64,000 bases of DNA from Eubacteriales bacterium. Lineage in GTDB: Bacteria; Bacillota; Clostridia; Oscillospirales; Oscillospiraceae. Location: positions 43,316 through 107,315 of the forward strand of contig JAUNSH010000003.1 of NCBI GenBank assembly GCA_030539285.1, written 5' to 3'. Made by a program: the position numbers and the translations under genes. Positions 7,933 to 16,955 of the stretch are shown here, piece after piece. Each line of letters starts with the position of its first letter. The first letter of the stretch is position 1. Below the pieces are notes generated by a model. It saw nothing but the letters and a program-made list of their open reading frames with translations. It ran no database searches and was not told the origin of the DNA.

Positions 7933-8658
7933 ATGCCGGAACAATTTTTACGCACGGAAATGCTGCTGGGCAGCGATGCTGTTCAGAAATTGCACAGCGT
8001 CCGGGTGGCGGTGTTCGGCCTTGGGGGCGTGGGCGGCTATGTGGTAGAAGCCCTGGCACGGAGCGGCGTGGGGAGCCTTGACCTCATCGACAGCGACACT
8101 GTCAGTCTTTCCAACCTGAACCGGCAGATTTTGGCGACCCACTCTACCGTTGGTATGCTGAAGGTGGATGCCGCCCGAAACCGGGTGCTGGACATTAGCC
8201 CCCAGTGCAATGTAAAGACTTACCCCATTTTCTACACCCCGGATACGGCAGACAAATTCGATTTTACCCAATATGATTATATTGTGGACGCCATCGACAC
8301 CGTCACCGGCAAGCTGGCGCTGGTGGAGCGGGCCAAGGCGGCGGACAGGCCCATCATCTGCTGCATGGGCACCGGCAACAAGCTGGACGCCTCCGCCTTT
8401 CAGGTGGCGGACATTTCCAAAACCACCATGTGCCCCCTGGCCCGGGTCATGCGCAGGGAGCTGAGCAAGCGGGGCATCCGCCATTTGAAGGTGGTCTACT
8501 CTCAGGAGGAGGCCCTGACCCCCACGGGCTGGGAGGAGGAAGCCGCGGCTCTGGGCAAGCGGCAGATCCCCGGCAGCGTGGCCTTCGTTCCGGGAGCGGC
8601 TGGCCTGCTGCTGGCGGGGGAGGTCATCCGTGACCTGACAGGCCACAGACGCGCGTAA
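7933..8658 (+). CDS. tcdA: tRNA threonylcarbamoyladenosine dehydratase (ThiF/E1-like)
   Basis: TcdA uses ATP to cyclise the t6A residue at tRNA position 37 to ct6A. The 241-residue protein has the E1-like adenylation fold: V-F-G-L-G-G-V-G-G at 27-35 (nucleotide loop), D-L-I-D-S-D-T-V and N-L-N-R-Q-I further on, and C-P-L-A-R-V-M-R-R near 180, as in the YgdL/TcdA group. An open frame starts earlier at 7888, but the ATG at 7933 has AAGGAGGATC five bases ahead. The intergenic hairpin also lies inside the longer frame, so the shorter start is used. Confidence 0.88.
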   Translation: MPEQFLRTEMLLGSDAVQKLHSVRVAVFGLGGVGGYVVEALARSGVGSLDLIDSDTVSLSNLNRQILATHSTVGMLKVDAARNRVLDISPQCNVKTYPIFYTPDTADKFDFTQYDYIVDAIDTVTGKLALVERAKAADRPIICCMGTGNKLDASAFQVADISKTTMCPLARVMRRELSKRGIRHLKVVYSQEEALTPTGWEEEAAALGKRQIPGSVAFVPGAAGLLLAGEVIRDLTGHRRA

Positions 8659-8702
8659 AAATATGCAGTCGAAAATGGATGGGATTTGTACCAAATTGTC
8701 GC

Positions 8703-8732
8703 TTGACAATCTGGTACTGCCCATGCTATAAT
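8703..8732 (+). promoter_or_regulatory. Promoter of the pyr operon
   Basis: TTGACA (8703-8708), 18 bp spacer, TATAAT (8727-8732). It predicts an untranslated leader of about 98 nt before pyrC. Confidence 0.8.
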
Positions 8733-8750
8733 TCCCGAGATAAATACAGC

Positions 8751-8809
8751 GGCTCGCCGCCACTACCGTCTTGCCGCTTCCGGCAGGACATTTTTTTAGG
8801 TCGGGAGCC
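8751..8809 (+). promoter_or_regulatory. Leader with attenuator-like hairpin upstream of pyrC
   Basis: TTGCCG-CTTC-CGGCAGGACA followed by seven T residues (8771-8797) looks like an intrinsic terminator inside the leader. GGCTC at 8751 could pair with GAGCC at 8805 and enclose it. No PyrR-binding consensus is recognisable. The regulatory meaning is inference. Confidence 0.45.
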
Positions 8810-8836
8810 ACTTTTTGACTAGGAAAGGAGACATTT

Positions 8837-10051
8837 ATGACTGCGATGACTGAGGCCAAATGTTTTACTTCTTCCCTGATGCCCCAGTTCGCGGAATGCG
8901 TCGGTGCTTCCATCGCCGGTTCCGCGCTTTCTGCGTTGGATTCTTCCCGATTTGTTATTTTTCCCGGCTTTTGTGACGTGCATGTGCATTTCAGAGAGCC
9001 GGGATTTTCTTATAAGGAGACCATCGCAACGGGAAGTCGGGCTTCCGCCCGGGGCGGCTACACAGCGGTCTGCACCATGCCCAACCTGAACCCGGTGCCG
9101 GACAGCGTGGAGGCCCTGAACGTACAGCTGGAAAAAATCAGGGACACTGCCTGCATCCACGTCTATCCCTACGGTGCCATCACCATGGGCGAAAAAGGGG
9201 AAACTTTGGCGGATCTGGCGGGGATGGCCTCCAACGTGCCGGGATTTTCCGACGATGGGCGGGGCGTTCAGTCCGAGGAAATGATGAAGGCCGCCATGTT
9301 GGCGGCAAAGGCGCTGGGAAAGCCCATCGTTGCCCACTGTGAGGACAATACTCTCCTGCGCGGCGGCTATATCCACGACGGTGCTTACGCCAAGGCCCAT
9401 AACCACCGGGGCATCTGCTCCGAAAGCGAGTGGGGCCAAATCAGGCGGGATTTGGAACTGGTGCGGGAGACTGGATGCAGCTACCATGTCTGCCACATCT
9501 CCACCAAGGAAAGCGTGGAACTCATCCGCAAGGCCAAGGCTGAGGGACTGGATGTCACCTGCGAGACAGGCCCCCACTACCTTGTCATGGACGACACTAT
9601 GCTTCAGGAGGACGGGCGGTTCAAGATGAATCCCCCTCTGCGCAGTCCCGAGGACCGGGAAGCGCTGGTGCAGGGCATTTTGGACGGCACCATCGACATG
9701 ATTGCCACCGACCACGCACCCCACAGTGCTGAGGAAAAGAGCCGGGGCTTGGAAAAGAGCGCTTTCGGCGTGGTGGGCATTGAGACGGCTTTCCCCATTC
9801 TGTATACCTATCTGGTGAAGCCCGGCATTCTCTCTATGGAAAGATTAGTGCAGCTGCTGTGCGACAACCCAAGGAAGCGGTTCCACCTGCCCCTCGGCTG
9901 CGATTATTCCATCTGGGATTTGGAAGCGGAGGAAACGGTCAATCCCGAAACCTTCCTGTCCATGGGGAAAGCAACGCCCTTTGCTGGCTGGAAGGTCAGC
10001 GGCAAGTGCATGGCGACGGTCTGCGGCGGCGAGATCGTCTACAGGGCTTAA
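8837..10051 (+). CDS. pyrC: Dihydroorotase
   Basis: This zinc amidohydrolase closes carbamoyl-aspartate to dihydroorotate in pyrimidine synthesis. It is a 404-residue class I type enzyme. Metal ligands are H49 and H51 in D-V-H-V-H-F-R-E-P-G, H167 in A-H-C-E-D, H220 in C-H-I-S-T-K and D292 in T-D-H-A-P-H. The flexible-loop aspartate lies in F-S-D-D-G. The N-terminus is unusual: the normal beta-sandwich opening strand is replaced by a divergent 35-residue stretch. AAAGGAG lies upstream of the ATG. First gene of the pyr operon. Confidence 0.93.
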   Translation: MTAMTEAKCFTSSLMPQFAECVGASIAGSALSALDSSRFVIFPGFCDVHVHFREPGFSYKETIATGSRASARGGYTAVCTMPNLNPVPDSVEALNVQLEKIRDTACIHVYPYGAITMGEKGETLADLAGMASNVPGFSDDGRGVQSEEMMKAAMLAAKALGKPIVAHCEDNTLLRGGYIHDGAYAKAHNHRGICSESEWGQIRRDLELVRETGCSYHVCHISTKESVELIRKAKAEGLDVTCETGPHYLVMDDTMLQEDGRFKMNPPLRSPEDREALVQGILDGTIDMIATDHAPHSAEEKSRGLEKSAFGVVGIETAFPILYTYLVKPGILSMERLVQLLCDNPRKRFHLPLGCDYSIWDLEAEETVNPETFLSMGKATPFAGWKVSGKCMATVCGGEIVYRA

Positions 10052-10073
10052 GACTCATACAATGTCTAACCGG

Positions 10074-10103
10074 GTCGGTGGGGTCATGACCCCGCCCTAC
10101 GAT
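10074..10103. repeat. CGTAGGG palindromic repeat, copy 3 (single unit)
   Basis: A single unit with core GGTGGGGTCATGACCCCGCC and end CCCTACG, between pyrC and carB. Confidence 0.7.
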
Positions 10104-10127
10104 ATAAATTATTGGAGGATATGAAAA

Positions 10128-13100
10128 ATGGCAAAGAGAACGGACATCAAGAAAATTCTGATCATCGGTTCAGGCCCCATCGTCATTGGTCAGGCGGCGG
10201 AGTTTGACTACGCGGGCACCCAGGCCTGCCTTGCTCTGAAAGAGGAGGGCTACGAGGTGGTGCTGTGCAACTCCAACCCCGCCACCATCATGACGGACAC
10301 CATCATCGCCGACAAGGTGTACATGGAGCCGCTGACTTTGGAATATATCGCGAAAATCATCCGCTACGAGCGCCCCGACGCCATCATCCCTGGCATCGGC
10401 GGCCAGACCGGCCTGAACCTGGCCATGCAGCTGGAGGAAAAGGGCATTCTGAAAGAGTGCCGCGTGAAGCTCTTGGGCACCCCCAGCTCATCCATCGAGC
10501 GGGCCGAAGACCGGGAACTGTTCAAGGAGATGTGCCAGTCCATCGGCGAGCCTGTCATCCCCTCTGAGATCACCTACTCCGTGGAGGAAGCCAAGGCCGC
10601 GGCTCTGCGCATCGGCTACCCCGTTGTTCTGCGCCCCGCCTTCACCCTGGGCGGCACCGGCGGCGGCTTTGCCTACAATGAGGAAGAGCTGGTGGAGATC
10701 GGCCTGAACGCCTTCACCCTGTCTCCCGTCCATCAGGTGCTGGTGGAGAAGTCCGTCAAGGGCTACAAGGAGATCGAGTTCGAGGTCATGCGGGACTCCA
10801 ACGACCACGCCATCACCATCTGCGGCATGGAGAACATCGACCCCGTAGGCGTCCACACCGGCGACTCCCTTGTTGTGGCTCCCATTATGACGCTGAGCAA
10901 GGAAGATGAGAAGATGCTCAACGACTCCGCCATCAAGATTATCAAGGAGCTGAAAATCGAGGGCGGCTGCAACGTCCAGTTCGCTCTGAACCCCAATTCC
11001 TCCGAATACTACCTCATCGAGGTCAACCCCCGGGTCTCCCGCAGCTCCGCCCTTGCCTCCAAGGCTTCCGGCTACCCCATTGCCCGGGTCACCGCGAAAA
11101 TCGCCGTAGGCATGGCGCTGGAGGACATCAAAATCGCCAACACCAACGCCGCCTTCGAGCCGAGCCTTGACTATGTCATTGCCAAGCTGCCCCGGTTCCC
11201 CTTCGACAAGTTCGCCTCCGCTTCCAACGAACTGGGCACCCAGATGAAGGCCACCGGCGAGGTCATGGGCATCGGTGCCAATCTGGAGGAGGCTCTGCTC
11301 AAGGGCATCCGCTCTCTGGAAAGCGGCGAGAACCACATCTACCACCCCAAGTTCAACGATATGTCCGTGGATGAAATGCTGGAATACATCAGCAAGTTCC
11401 GCTCCGACAACGTGTTCGCCATCGCCGAGCTGTTCTACCACGGTGTAAGCGTGGAAAAGATCTACGAGCTGACCCAGATCACTCCCTACTTCCTGCAGGC
11501 CATCAAGAACATCGTGGACATGGAGGAGACCTTGAAGCTCCACGTGGACGATCCCGAATATCTGCTGGCCGCCAAGAAGATGGGCTTCTCCGATAAGTAC
11601 ATCGCCCGTCTGTGGAAGAAGACGGAGCTGGATGTGTTTAACGTCCGTAAGGCCAACAACATCTTCCCCGCCTTCCGCATGGTGGATACCTGCCACACCG
11701 GTGCTTACATTCCCTACTTCTACTCCTCCTACACCGGCTCTAACGATTCCCGGCTGACGAATAAGAAGAAAATTGTCGTTCTGGGCGCAGGCCCTATCCG
11801 TATCGGTCAGGGCGTGGAGTTCGACTACTCCACCGTCCACGCGGTCATGACCATCCGCAAGGCTGGCTACGAGGCCATCATCATCAACAACAACCCCGAG
11901 ACGGTTTCCACCGACTACACCACCGCCGACAAGCTCTACTTTGAGCCGCTGACCCCCGAGGATGTCATGAACATCATCGAGTTTGAAAAGCCCGAGGGCG
12001 TCATTGCCTCTCTGGGCGGCCAGACCGCCATCAACCTGGCCCAGCCCCTGCATGACCGGGGCGTGAAGATCATCGGCACCGACTGCGATGCCATCGACCG
12101 GGCCGAGGACCGCAACGAGTTTGAAAAGCTGCTGAACGAGCTGAACATTCCCCGTGCCAAGGGTCGTGCCGTGACCAAGATCGAGGACGGCATCGCCGCC
12201 GCCGCGGAGATCGGCTACCCCGTGCTGGTGCGTCCCTCCTTCGTGCTGGGCGGACGGGCCATGCAGATCGTGGCCAACGAGCGCCAGCTGCGCCACTACC
12301 TGAAAGACGCTGTCCAGATCGACGAGGACAAGCCCGTTCTGGTGGACAAATACATCCAGGGCCGGGAAGTGGAGATCGACGCCATCTGCGACGGACGGGA
12401 CGTGTTCGTTCCCGGCATCATGGAGCTGGTGGAGCGCACCGGCGTCCACTCCGGCGACTCCATCTCCGTATATCCCCCCTTCTCCATCTCTGACAAGGTC
12501 AAGGGTATCATCTTGCAGTACGCCAAGAAGCTGGGTCTGGGCATCGGCATCGTGGGTCTGTTCAACATCCAGTTCATCGTGGACAAGGACGACAACGTCT
12601 ACATCATCGAGGTCAACCCCCGTTCCTCCCGGACCGTTCCCTTCCTGTCTAAGGCCACGGGCTACTCTCTGGCGGACATCGCCACCGAGGTCATTCTGGG
12701 CAAATCTCTGAAAGAGCAGGGCTTCTTCGACATCTATCCCGATGAGAAGGAGCGGTGGTATGTCAAGGCCCCCGTGTTCTCCTTCAACAAGATCCGGGGT
12801 CTGGACGCCTACCTGTCCCCCGAAATGAAGTCCACTGGCGAGGCCATCGGCTACGACAAGACCATGACCCGCGCCCTGTATAAGGCCCTGCAGGCTGCCG
12901 GTATGAAGCTGCAGAACTACGGCACCGTGCTGTGCACCATCGCCGACAAGGATAAGGAGGAGGCTCTGCCCCTGATCCGCCGGTTCTACCAGCTGGGCTT
13001 CAACATCGAGGCCACCTCCGGCACCGCCGCTTTCCTGAAGGAGAACGGCATCCGTACCCACGCGCTGGCCAAGATCAGCGACGGCAGCGACGAGATCCCC

Positions 13101-13295
13101 AACGCCCTGCGGCAGGGCCACATCGCCTACGTCATCAACACCCGTGACCCCGGCGCCAACGAGAATGACGGCATCAAGATCCGCCAGATCGCCACGGAGC
13201 ACAATGTGACCCTGTTCACGGCGCTCGACACCATCAAGGTGCTGCTGGACGTGCTGGAAGAGACCACGCTGACCATTTCCACCATTGACGCCTAA
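10128..13295 (+). CDS. carB: Carbamoyl phosphate synthase large subunit
   Basis: CarB makes carbamoyl phosphate from bicarbonate, ammonia and two ATP. The 1055 residues show the internal duplication: each half opens with a G-S/A-G-P-I-x-I-G-Q motif (near residues 14 and 555), has an ATP-grasp domain, and contains an E-V-N-P-R-x-S-R-S/T site. The last 120 residues form the MGS-like allosteric domain. The glutaminase partner CarA, normally encoded just upstream, is not here or anywhere in the window, so it must be elsewhere. GGAGGATATGAAAA precedes the ATG. Confidence 0.96.
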   Translation: MAKRTDIKKILIIGSGPIVIGQAAEFDYAGTQACLALKEEGYEVVLCNSNPATIMTDTIIADKVYMEPLTLEYIAKIIRYERPDAIIPGIGGQTGLNLAMQLEEKGILKECRVKLLGTPSSSIERAEDRELFKEMCQSIGEPVIPSEITYSVEEAKAAALRIGYPVVLRPAFTLGGTGGGFAYNEEELVEIGLNAFTLSPVHQVLVEKSVKGYKEIEFEVMRDSNDHAITICGMENIDPVGVHTGDSLVVAPIMTLSKEDEKMLNDSAIKIIKELKIEGGCNVQFALNPNSSEYYLIEVNPRVSRSSALASKASGYPIARVTAKIAVGMALEDIKIANTNAAFEPSLDYVIAKLPRFPFDKFASASNELGTQMKATGEVMGIGANLEEALLKGIRSLESGENHIYHPKFNDMSVDEMLEYISKFRSDNVFAIAELFYHGVSVEKIYELTQITPYFLQAIKNIVDMEETLKLHVDDPEYLLAAKKMGFSDKYIARLWKKTELDVFNVRKANNIFPAFRMVDTCHTGAYIPYFYSSYTGSNDSRLTNKKKIVVLGAGPIRIGQGVEFDYSTVHAVMTIRKAGYEAIIINNNPETVSTDYTTADKLYFEPLTPEDVMNIIEFEKPEGVIASLGGQTAINLAQPLHDRGVKIIGTDCDAIDRAEDRNEFEKLLNELNIPRAKGRAVTKIEDGIAAAAEIGYPVLVRPSFVLGGRAMQIVANERQLRHYLKDAVQIDEDKPVLVDKYIQGREVEIDAICDGRDVFVPGIMELVERTGVHSGDSISVYPPFSISDKVKGIILQYAKKLGLGIGIVGLFNIQFIVDKDDNVYIIEVNPRSSRTVPFLSKATGYSLADIATEVILGKSLKEQGFFDIYPDEKERWYVKAPVFSFNKIRGLDAYLSPEMKSTGEAIGYDKTMTRALYKALQAAGMKLQNYGTVLCTIADKDKEEALPLIRRFYQLGFNIEATSGTAAFLKENGIRTHALAKISDGSDEIPNALRQGHIAYVINTRDPGANENDGIKIRQIATEHNVTLFTALDTIKVLLDVLEETTLTISTIDA

Positions 13296-13403
13296 GCGGC
13301 GAGCCGCCGCAGGCAATGCGTTACGAACCGGGCCTGTCATCCAACGCCATTGGGTGGTTGGCTCGATTCGGTACAGATGTGGAAAATGAACGACGAAAAC
13401 GTA

Positions 13404-13515
13404 CCCGCAGGGGCCGATGCGCACATCGGCCCGCGGTACAACGCAGCAATAACCGCCGCCTTCCGGCGAACTCGAAATGCCTGCGAAGGGGCGATGTGGG
13501 CATCGCCCCCTACGG
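13404..13515. repeat. CGTAGGG palindromic repeat, copy 4 (paired)
   Basis: Left core GGCCGATG-CGCA-CATCGGCC, right core GGGCGATG-TGGG-CATCGCCC ending CCTACGG. It fills most of the 260 bp gap between carB and pyrK inside the operon. Confidence 0.8.
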
Positions 13516-13555
13516 GCTGCATTTTTGACGGCCCGACAGAACAACAGGAGGAACC

Positions 13556-14290
13556 ATGAAACAAAGCATTTTTACCATCCTGAGCAACACCGCGCTGACC
13601 GACAGCGTCTACAAAATGGTGCTGTCCGGCGATACCTCCGCCATCACCGCCCCGGGACAGTTTGTGAACATCCAGCTTGACGGCTTATTCCTGCGCCGTC
13701 CCATCTCCGTCTGCGACTATGACGAAACCACCCTTACCATCATCTGCAAGGTGGTGGGCAAGGGAACGGAAGCCATGAGCGCCATGGCCGCCGGGGAAAC
13801 CTTGGATATTCTCACCGGGCTGGGCAACGGCTACGACCTGTCCATCACGGGCGAACACCCCGTGCTGCTGGGCGGCGGTGTAGGCGTGCCCCCCATGTAT
13901 AACCTCGCGAAAAAGCTGCTGGAACAGGGCAAAAAAGTCACTGTCATTCTGGGCTTTAACACCAAAAGCGAGATTTTCTACGAGGAAGAATTTAAGGCTC
14001 TGGGCTGTGACGTGACCGTCACCACCGTGGACGGCAGCTACGGGGTAAAGGGCTTCGTCACCGATGCCCTGCCGGAAAGCTACACCCACTTCTGCTGCTG
14101 CGGCCCGGAACCCATGCTGAAGGCCGTGTACCGGGCAACGTGTACCTCCGGTCAGATGAGCTTCGAAGAGCGGATGGGCTGCGGCTTCGGCGCCTGCATG
14201 GGCTGCTCCTGCAAGACCCTGACGGGCAATAAGCGCATCTGCAAGGACGGCCCCGTGATGAAGAAGGAGGAGATTCTATGGGAAGCCTGA
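13556..14290 (+). CDS. pyrK: Dihydroorotate dehydrogenase B electron-transfer subunit
   Basis: PyrK passes electrons from the PyrD FMN to NAD+ through FAD and a [2Fe-2S] cluster. The 244-residue protein has the ferredoxin-reductase fold: R-R-P-I-S-V-C-D for FAD, G-G-G-V-G-V-P-P for the nucleotide, and C-C-C-G-P-E-P-M. The cluster cysteines are C209-x4-C214-x2-C217-x11-C229. AGGAGGAACC precedes the ATG. It overlaps pyrD by 13 bases, which fits their joint work as a PyrD2-PyrK2 complex. Confidence 0.95.
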   Translation: MKQSIFTILSNTALTDSVYKMVLSGDTSAITAPGQFVNIQLDGLFLRRPISVCDYDETTLTIICKVVGKGTEAMSAMAAGETLDILTGLGNGYDLSITGEHPVLLGGGVGVPPMYNLAKKLLEQGKKVTVILGFNTKSEIFYEEEFKALGCDVTVTTVDGSYGVKGFVTDALPESYTHFCCCGPEPMLKAVYRATCTSGQMSFEERMGCGFGACMGCSCKTLTGNKRICKDGPVMKKEEILWEA

Positions 14291-15195
14291 GCGTAAATCT
14301 TTGCGGTATTGAACTTTCTAACCCTGTGATCCCCGCCTCCGGCACCTTTGGCTACGGCTACGAGTACGCGGAGCTGTACGACATCAACGAGCTTGGCACC
14401 TTCTCCTTCAAGGGAACCACCAAGGACGCCCGCTTCGGCAACCCCACCCCCCGCATCGCCGAGTGTACCGCCGGCATGATCAACGCCGTGGGCTTGCAGA
14501 ATCCCGGCGTGGAAAAGGTCATTTCTGAGGAACTGCCCAAGCTTGCCAAATGCTTTCACAAGCCGGTAATGGCCAATGTCTCCGGCTTTTCCGTGGAGGA
14601 TTACGCCTACACCTGCGAAAAACTGGATAAAGAGGAACAGGTGGGCTGGCTGGAGGTCAACGTCAGCTGTCCCAACGTTCACGGCGGCGGCATGAGCTTC
14701 GGCATCCAGCCGGAAGCGGCGGCGGAGGTCACCCGGGCGGTGAAGGCCGTCACCAAAAAGCCCGTCATCATCAAGCTTTCCCCCAATGTCACCGACATCG
14801 TGTCCATCGCGAAAGCCTGCGAGGACGCGGGAGCCGACGGCATCAGTCTCATCAACACCATGCTGGGCATGCGCATCAATCTGCGCACCCGCAAGCCCAT
14901 CATCGCCAACACCATGGGCGGCTTCTCCGGCCCCGCCATCTTTCCGGTGGCATTGCGGATGGTGTATCAGGTATCTCAGGCGGTGAAGGTGCCCGTCATC
15001 GGCATGGGCGGCGTGTCTTCTGCGGAAGATGTTATCGAAATGATGCTGGCAGGTGCCACAGCGGTGGAAGTGGGCGCGGCAAACCTCGTAAACCCCTTCA
15101 TCTGCCGGGATATCATCCGGGATCTTCCGCAAACCATGGCAAAATACAGGATCAACAATTTGAATGAAATTATAGGAGGCGCACACAATGGGTAA
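14278..15195 (+). CDS. pyrD: Dihydroorotate dehydrogenase, class 1B catalytic subunit
   Basis: This FMN enzyme oxidises dihydroorotate to orotate and hands electrons to PyrK. At 305 residues it matches class 1B. Characteristic segments are [13 protein letters not shown] near the start, the [10 protein letters not shown] loop, N-V-S-C-P-N-V for substrate binding, and the G-M-G-G-V-S phosphate-binding loop of FMN. GGAGGAGATTCT lies upstream of the ATG inside pyrK. It overlaps pyrF by eight bases. Confidence 0.96.
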   Translation: MGSLSVNLCGIELSNPVIPASGTFGYGYEYAELYDINELGTFSFKGTTKDARFGNPTPRIAECTAGMINAVGLQNPGVEKVISEELPKLAKCFHKPVMANVSGFSVEDYAYTCEKLDKEEQVGWLEVNVSCPNVHGGGMSFGIQPEAAAEVTRAVKAVTKKPVIIKLSPNVTDIVSIAKACEDAGADGISLINTMLGMRINLRTRKPIIANTMGGFSGPAIFPVALRMVYQVSQAVKVPVIGMGGVSSAEDVIEMMLAGATAVEVGAANLVNPFICRDIIRDLPQTMAKYRINNLNEIIGGAHNG

Positions 15196-15886
15196 GGACG
15201 TTATCGTAGCCTGCGACTTTTCTTCCGCAGAGGCAACCTTCGCGTTTTTGGACAAGTTCACCGGGCGCAAGCCCTTCGTCAAGATCGGCATGGAGCTGTA
15301 CTATGCCGAAGGCCCCAGCATCGTTCGGGAGATCAAAGCCCGGGGCCACAAGATCTTCCTGGACCTGAAGCTGCACGACATCCCCAACACCGTCAAGAAG
15401 GCCATGGCGGTCCTGAGCAATCTGGACGTGGACATCACCAACCTCCACGCCGCGGGCACCACCGCTATGATGCAGGCCGCCGTGGAGGGCCTGACCCGGC
15501 CCGACGGCACCCGGCCCCTGCTGATCGCCGTGACCCAGCTGACCTCCACCGATCAGGAGGCCATGGAGCGGGACCTGATGATCCACGCCCCCATTGACGA
15601 GGTGGTCATGCACTACGCCGAGACCGCGAAAAATGCCGGTCTGGACGGCATCGTGTGCTCCCCGCTGGAAGCGGGCAAGGTTCACGACCGCTGCGGCAAG
15701 AGCTTCCTGACTGTCACCCCCGGTGTCCGTTTCGCCGACGGCGACGTGGGCGACCAGAAGCGGGTCATGACCCCCGCCGCCGCCAAGGCCATCGGCTCCG
15801 ACTACATCGTGGTGGGCCGTCCCATCACCGCCGCCGCTGACCCCGTGGCCGCCTATGAGCGGTGCGTGGCAGAATTTGTGGACTGA
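15188..15886 (+). CDS. pyrF: Orotidine 5'-phosphate decarboxylase
   Basis: PyrF decarboxylates OMP to UMP, the last step of the pathway. The 232-residue TIM barrel carries the catalytic D59-L-K61-x-x-D64-I-P-N-T motif. V-G-R-P-I-T near the end closes on the phosphate. TAGGAGGCG precedes the ATG, which sits inside the end of pyrD. The next small gene starts four bases after its stop. Confidence 0.95.
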   Translation: MGKDVIVACDFSSAEATFAFLDKFTGRKPFVKIGMELYYAEGPSIVREIKARGHKIFLDLKLHDIPNTVKKAMAVLSNLDVDITNLHAAGTTAMMQAAVEGLTRPDGTRPLLIAVTQLTSTDQEAMERDLMIHAPIDEVVMHYAETAKNAGLDGIVCSPLEAGKVHDRCGKSFLTVTPGVRFADGDVGDQKRVMTPAAAKAIGSDYIVVGRPITAAADPVAAYERCVAEFVD

Positions 15887-15890
15887 GCAT

Positions 15891-16142
15891 ATGGAAGAAT
15901 TTCGCTATGATACCCAGCTTCTGATCGAGGGTACCGGCCTTGACGAGAACGCCATCAACGACTATTTTCAGGAGCATTTCAAGGGTGACTGCCTGCTGGC
16001 AGTAGGTGACGAGGATTTAATTAAAATCCACTTCCATACCAATGAGCCGTGGCTGGTGCTGGAATACTGCGCCAGTCTAGGCGAAATTTACGACATCGTG
16101 ATTGAAGATATGGTTCGCCAGTCCAAGGGTCTGCACGGTTGA
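15891..16142 (+). CDS. Stand-alone FakA/YloV middle-domain protein
   Basis: This 83-residue protein resembles the middle domain of the FakA (DAK2-fusion) fatty-acid kinase. Matches include F-R-Y-D-T-Q-L-L-I-E, D-C-L-L-A-V-G-D-E-D-L-I-K-I-H-F-H-T-N-E-P, and I-V-I-E-D-M. It has neither the DAK2 kinase domain nor the FakB-binding C-terminal domain. The family cysteine (Y-C-T-E) is replaced by Asp, while the H-x-H pair is kept. It starts four bases after pyrF, so translation is probably coupled. I see no reason in chemistry for its place in a pyrimidine operon; its function is unknown. A longer frame from 15855 would overlap pyrF and is less likely. Confidence 0.7.
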   Translation: MEEFRYDTQLLIEGTGLDENAINDYFQEHFKGDCLLAVGDEDLIKIHFHTNEPWLVLEYCASLGEIYDIVIEDMVRQSKGLHG

Positions 16143-16155
16143 TTTAAAAAACTCA

Positions 16156-16268
16156 CCGTAGGGGGCGATGCCCACATCGCCCCTGCGGGGTAAGGTACGA
16201 ATTCGCCGCAGCCCGATGCGAAATCGGAACGGCTGCGGCAGGGGCGATGTGGGCATCGCCCCCTACGG
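16156..16268. repeat. CGTAGGG palindromic repeat, copy 5 (paired)
   Basis: Both units have the GGGCGATG...CATCGCCC core, in inverted order, and together nearly fill the gap before pyrE. Confidence 0.8.
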
Positions 16269-16298
16269 TATACCATAACAGGTAAAGGAGAGAAAAAC

Positions 16299-16955
16299 AT
16301 GGAAGCCTACAAGCGCGAGTTTATTCAGTTTCTGGAAAAGGCCGGTGTGCTGCGGTTCGGTGACTTCACCGCCAAGTCCGGCCGTAAGATCCCCTATTTC
16401 ATCAATGCCGGTATGATCAAGACCGGCGAGGAGATCGCGACCCTGGGCGAATTCTACGCCCGGGCCTACAAGGAAAAGCTGGGCGATAAAAAGGCCGTCC
16501 TGTACGGCCCCGCCTACAAGGGCATTTCCATCGCCGTGTCCGCCGCGGTGGCCCTGAGCAAGAACGGCCTGAACGTGCCCTTCTTCTTCAACCGCAAGGA
16601 AGCCAAGGATCACGGCGAGGGCGGTGTGTTCGTGGGCTACGTGCCCCAGCCCGGTGAGGAAGTGGTCATCGTAGAGGATGTCATCACTGCCGGCACCGCC
16701 ATCCGGGAGAGCATGGCGATTTTGAGCCAGCTGGAAGGCGTGAAAGTCGCCGCCACCTTTATCATGGTGGACCGCAAGGAGCGGGGCAAGGGTGAAAAGC
16801 TGGCCATGCAGGAAGTGGAGGACGAGTTCGGCTTCCCCGTGTACTCCGTGGTGGATGTGTATGACATCATCGAGTATCTGGAAGAGGACCCTGCCAACGC
16901 CGAGAATGTGACCCGCATCAAAAACTACCTTGCCGTGAACGGAGCGAAAGCATGA
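16299..16955 (+). CDS. pyrE: Orotate phosphoribosyltransferase
   Basis: PyrE joins orotate to PRPP to give OMP. The 218 residues include [13 protein letters not shown] at 23-35, the flexible loop [11 protein letters not shown] at 99-109, and the PRPP motif [13 protein letters not shown] at 122-134. AAAGGAGAG precedes the ATG. It overlaps pyrB by four bases (ATGA). Confidence 0.96.
   Translation: MEAYKREFIQFLEKAGVLRFGDFTAKSGRKIPYFINAGMIKTGEEIATLGEFYARAYKEKLGDKKAVLYGPAYKGISIAVSAAVALSKNGLNVPFFFNRKEAKDHGEGGVFVGYVPQPGEEVVIVEDVITAGTAIRESMAILSQLEGVKVAATFIMVDRKERGKGEKLAMQEVEDEFGFPVYSVVDVYDIIEYLEEDPANAENVTRIKNYLAVNGAKA

Noticed and set aside
10488-13544. 1018-residue open frame on the minus strand
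   Set aside because: It is the antisense of carB, with low-complexity V/D/G/H-rich sequence typical of reversed GC-rich genes.
15855-15890. Longer start for the FakA middle-domain gene
   Set aside because: It would overlap pyrF by 32 bases and adds residues not found in the domain; the ATG at 15891 fits the family start.
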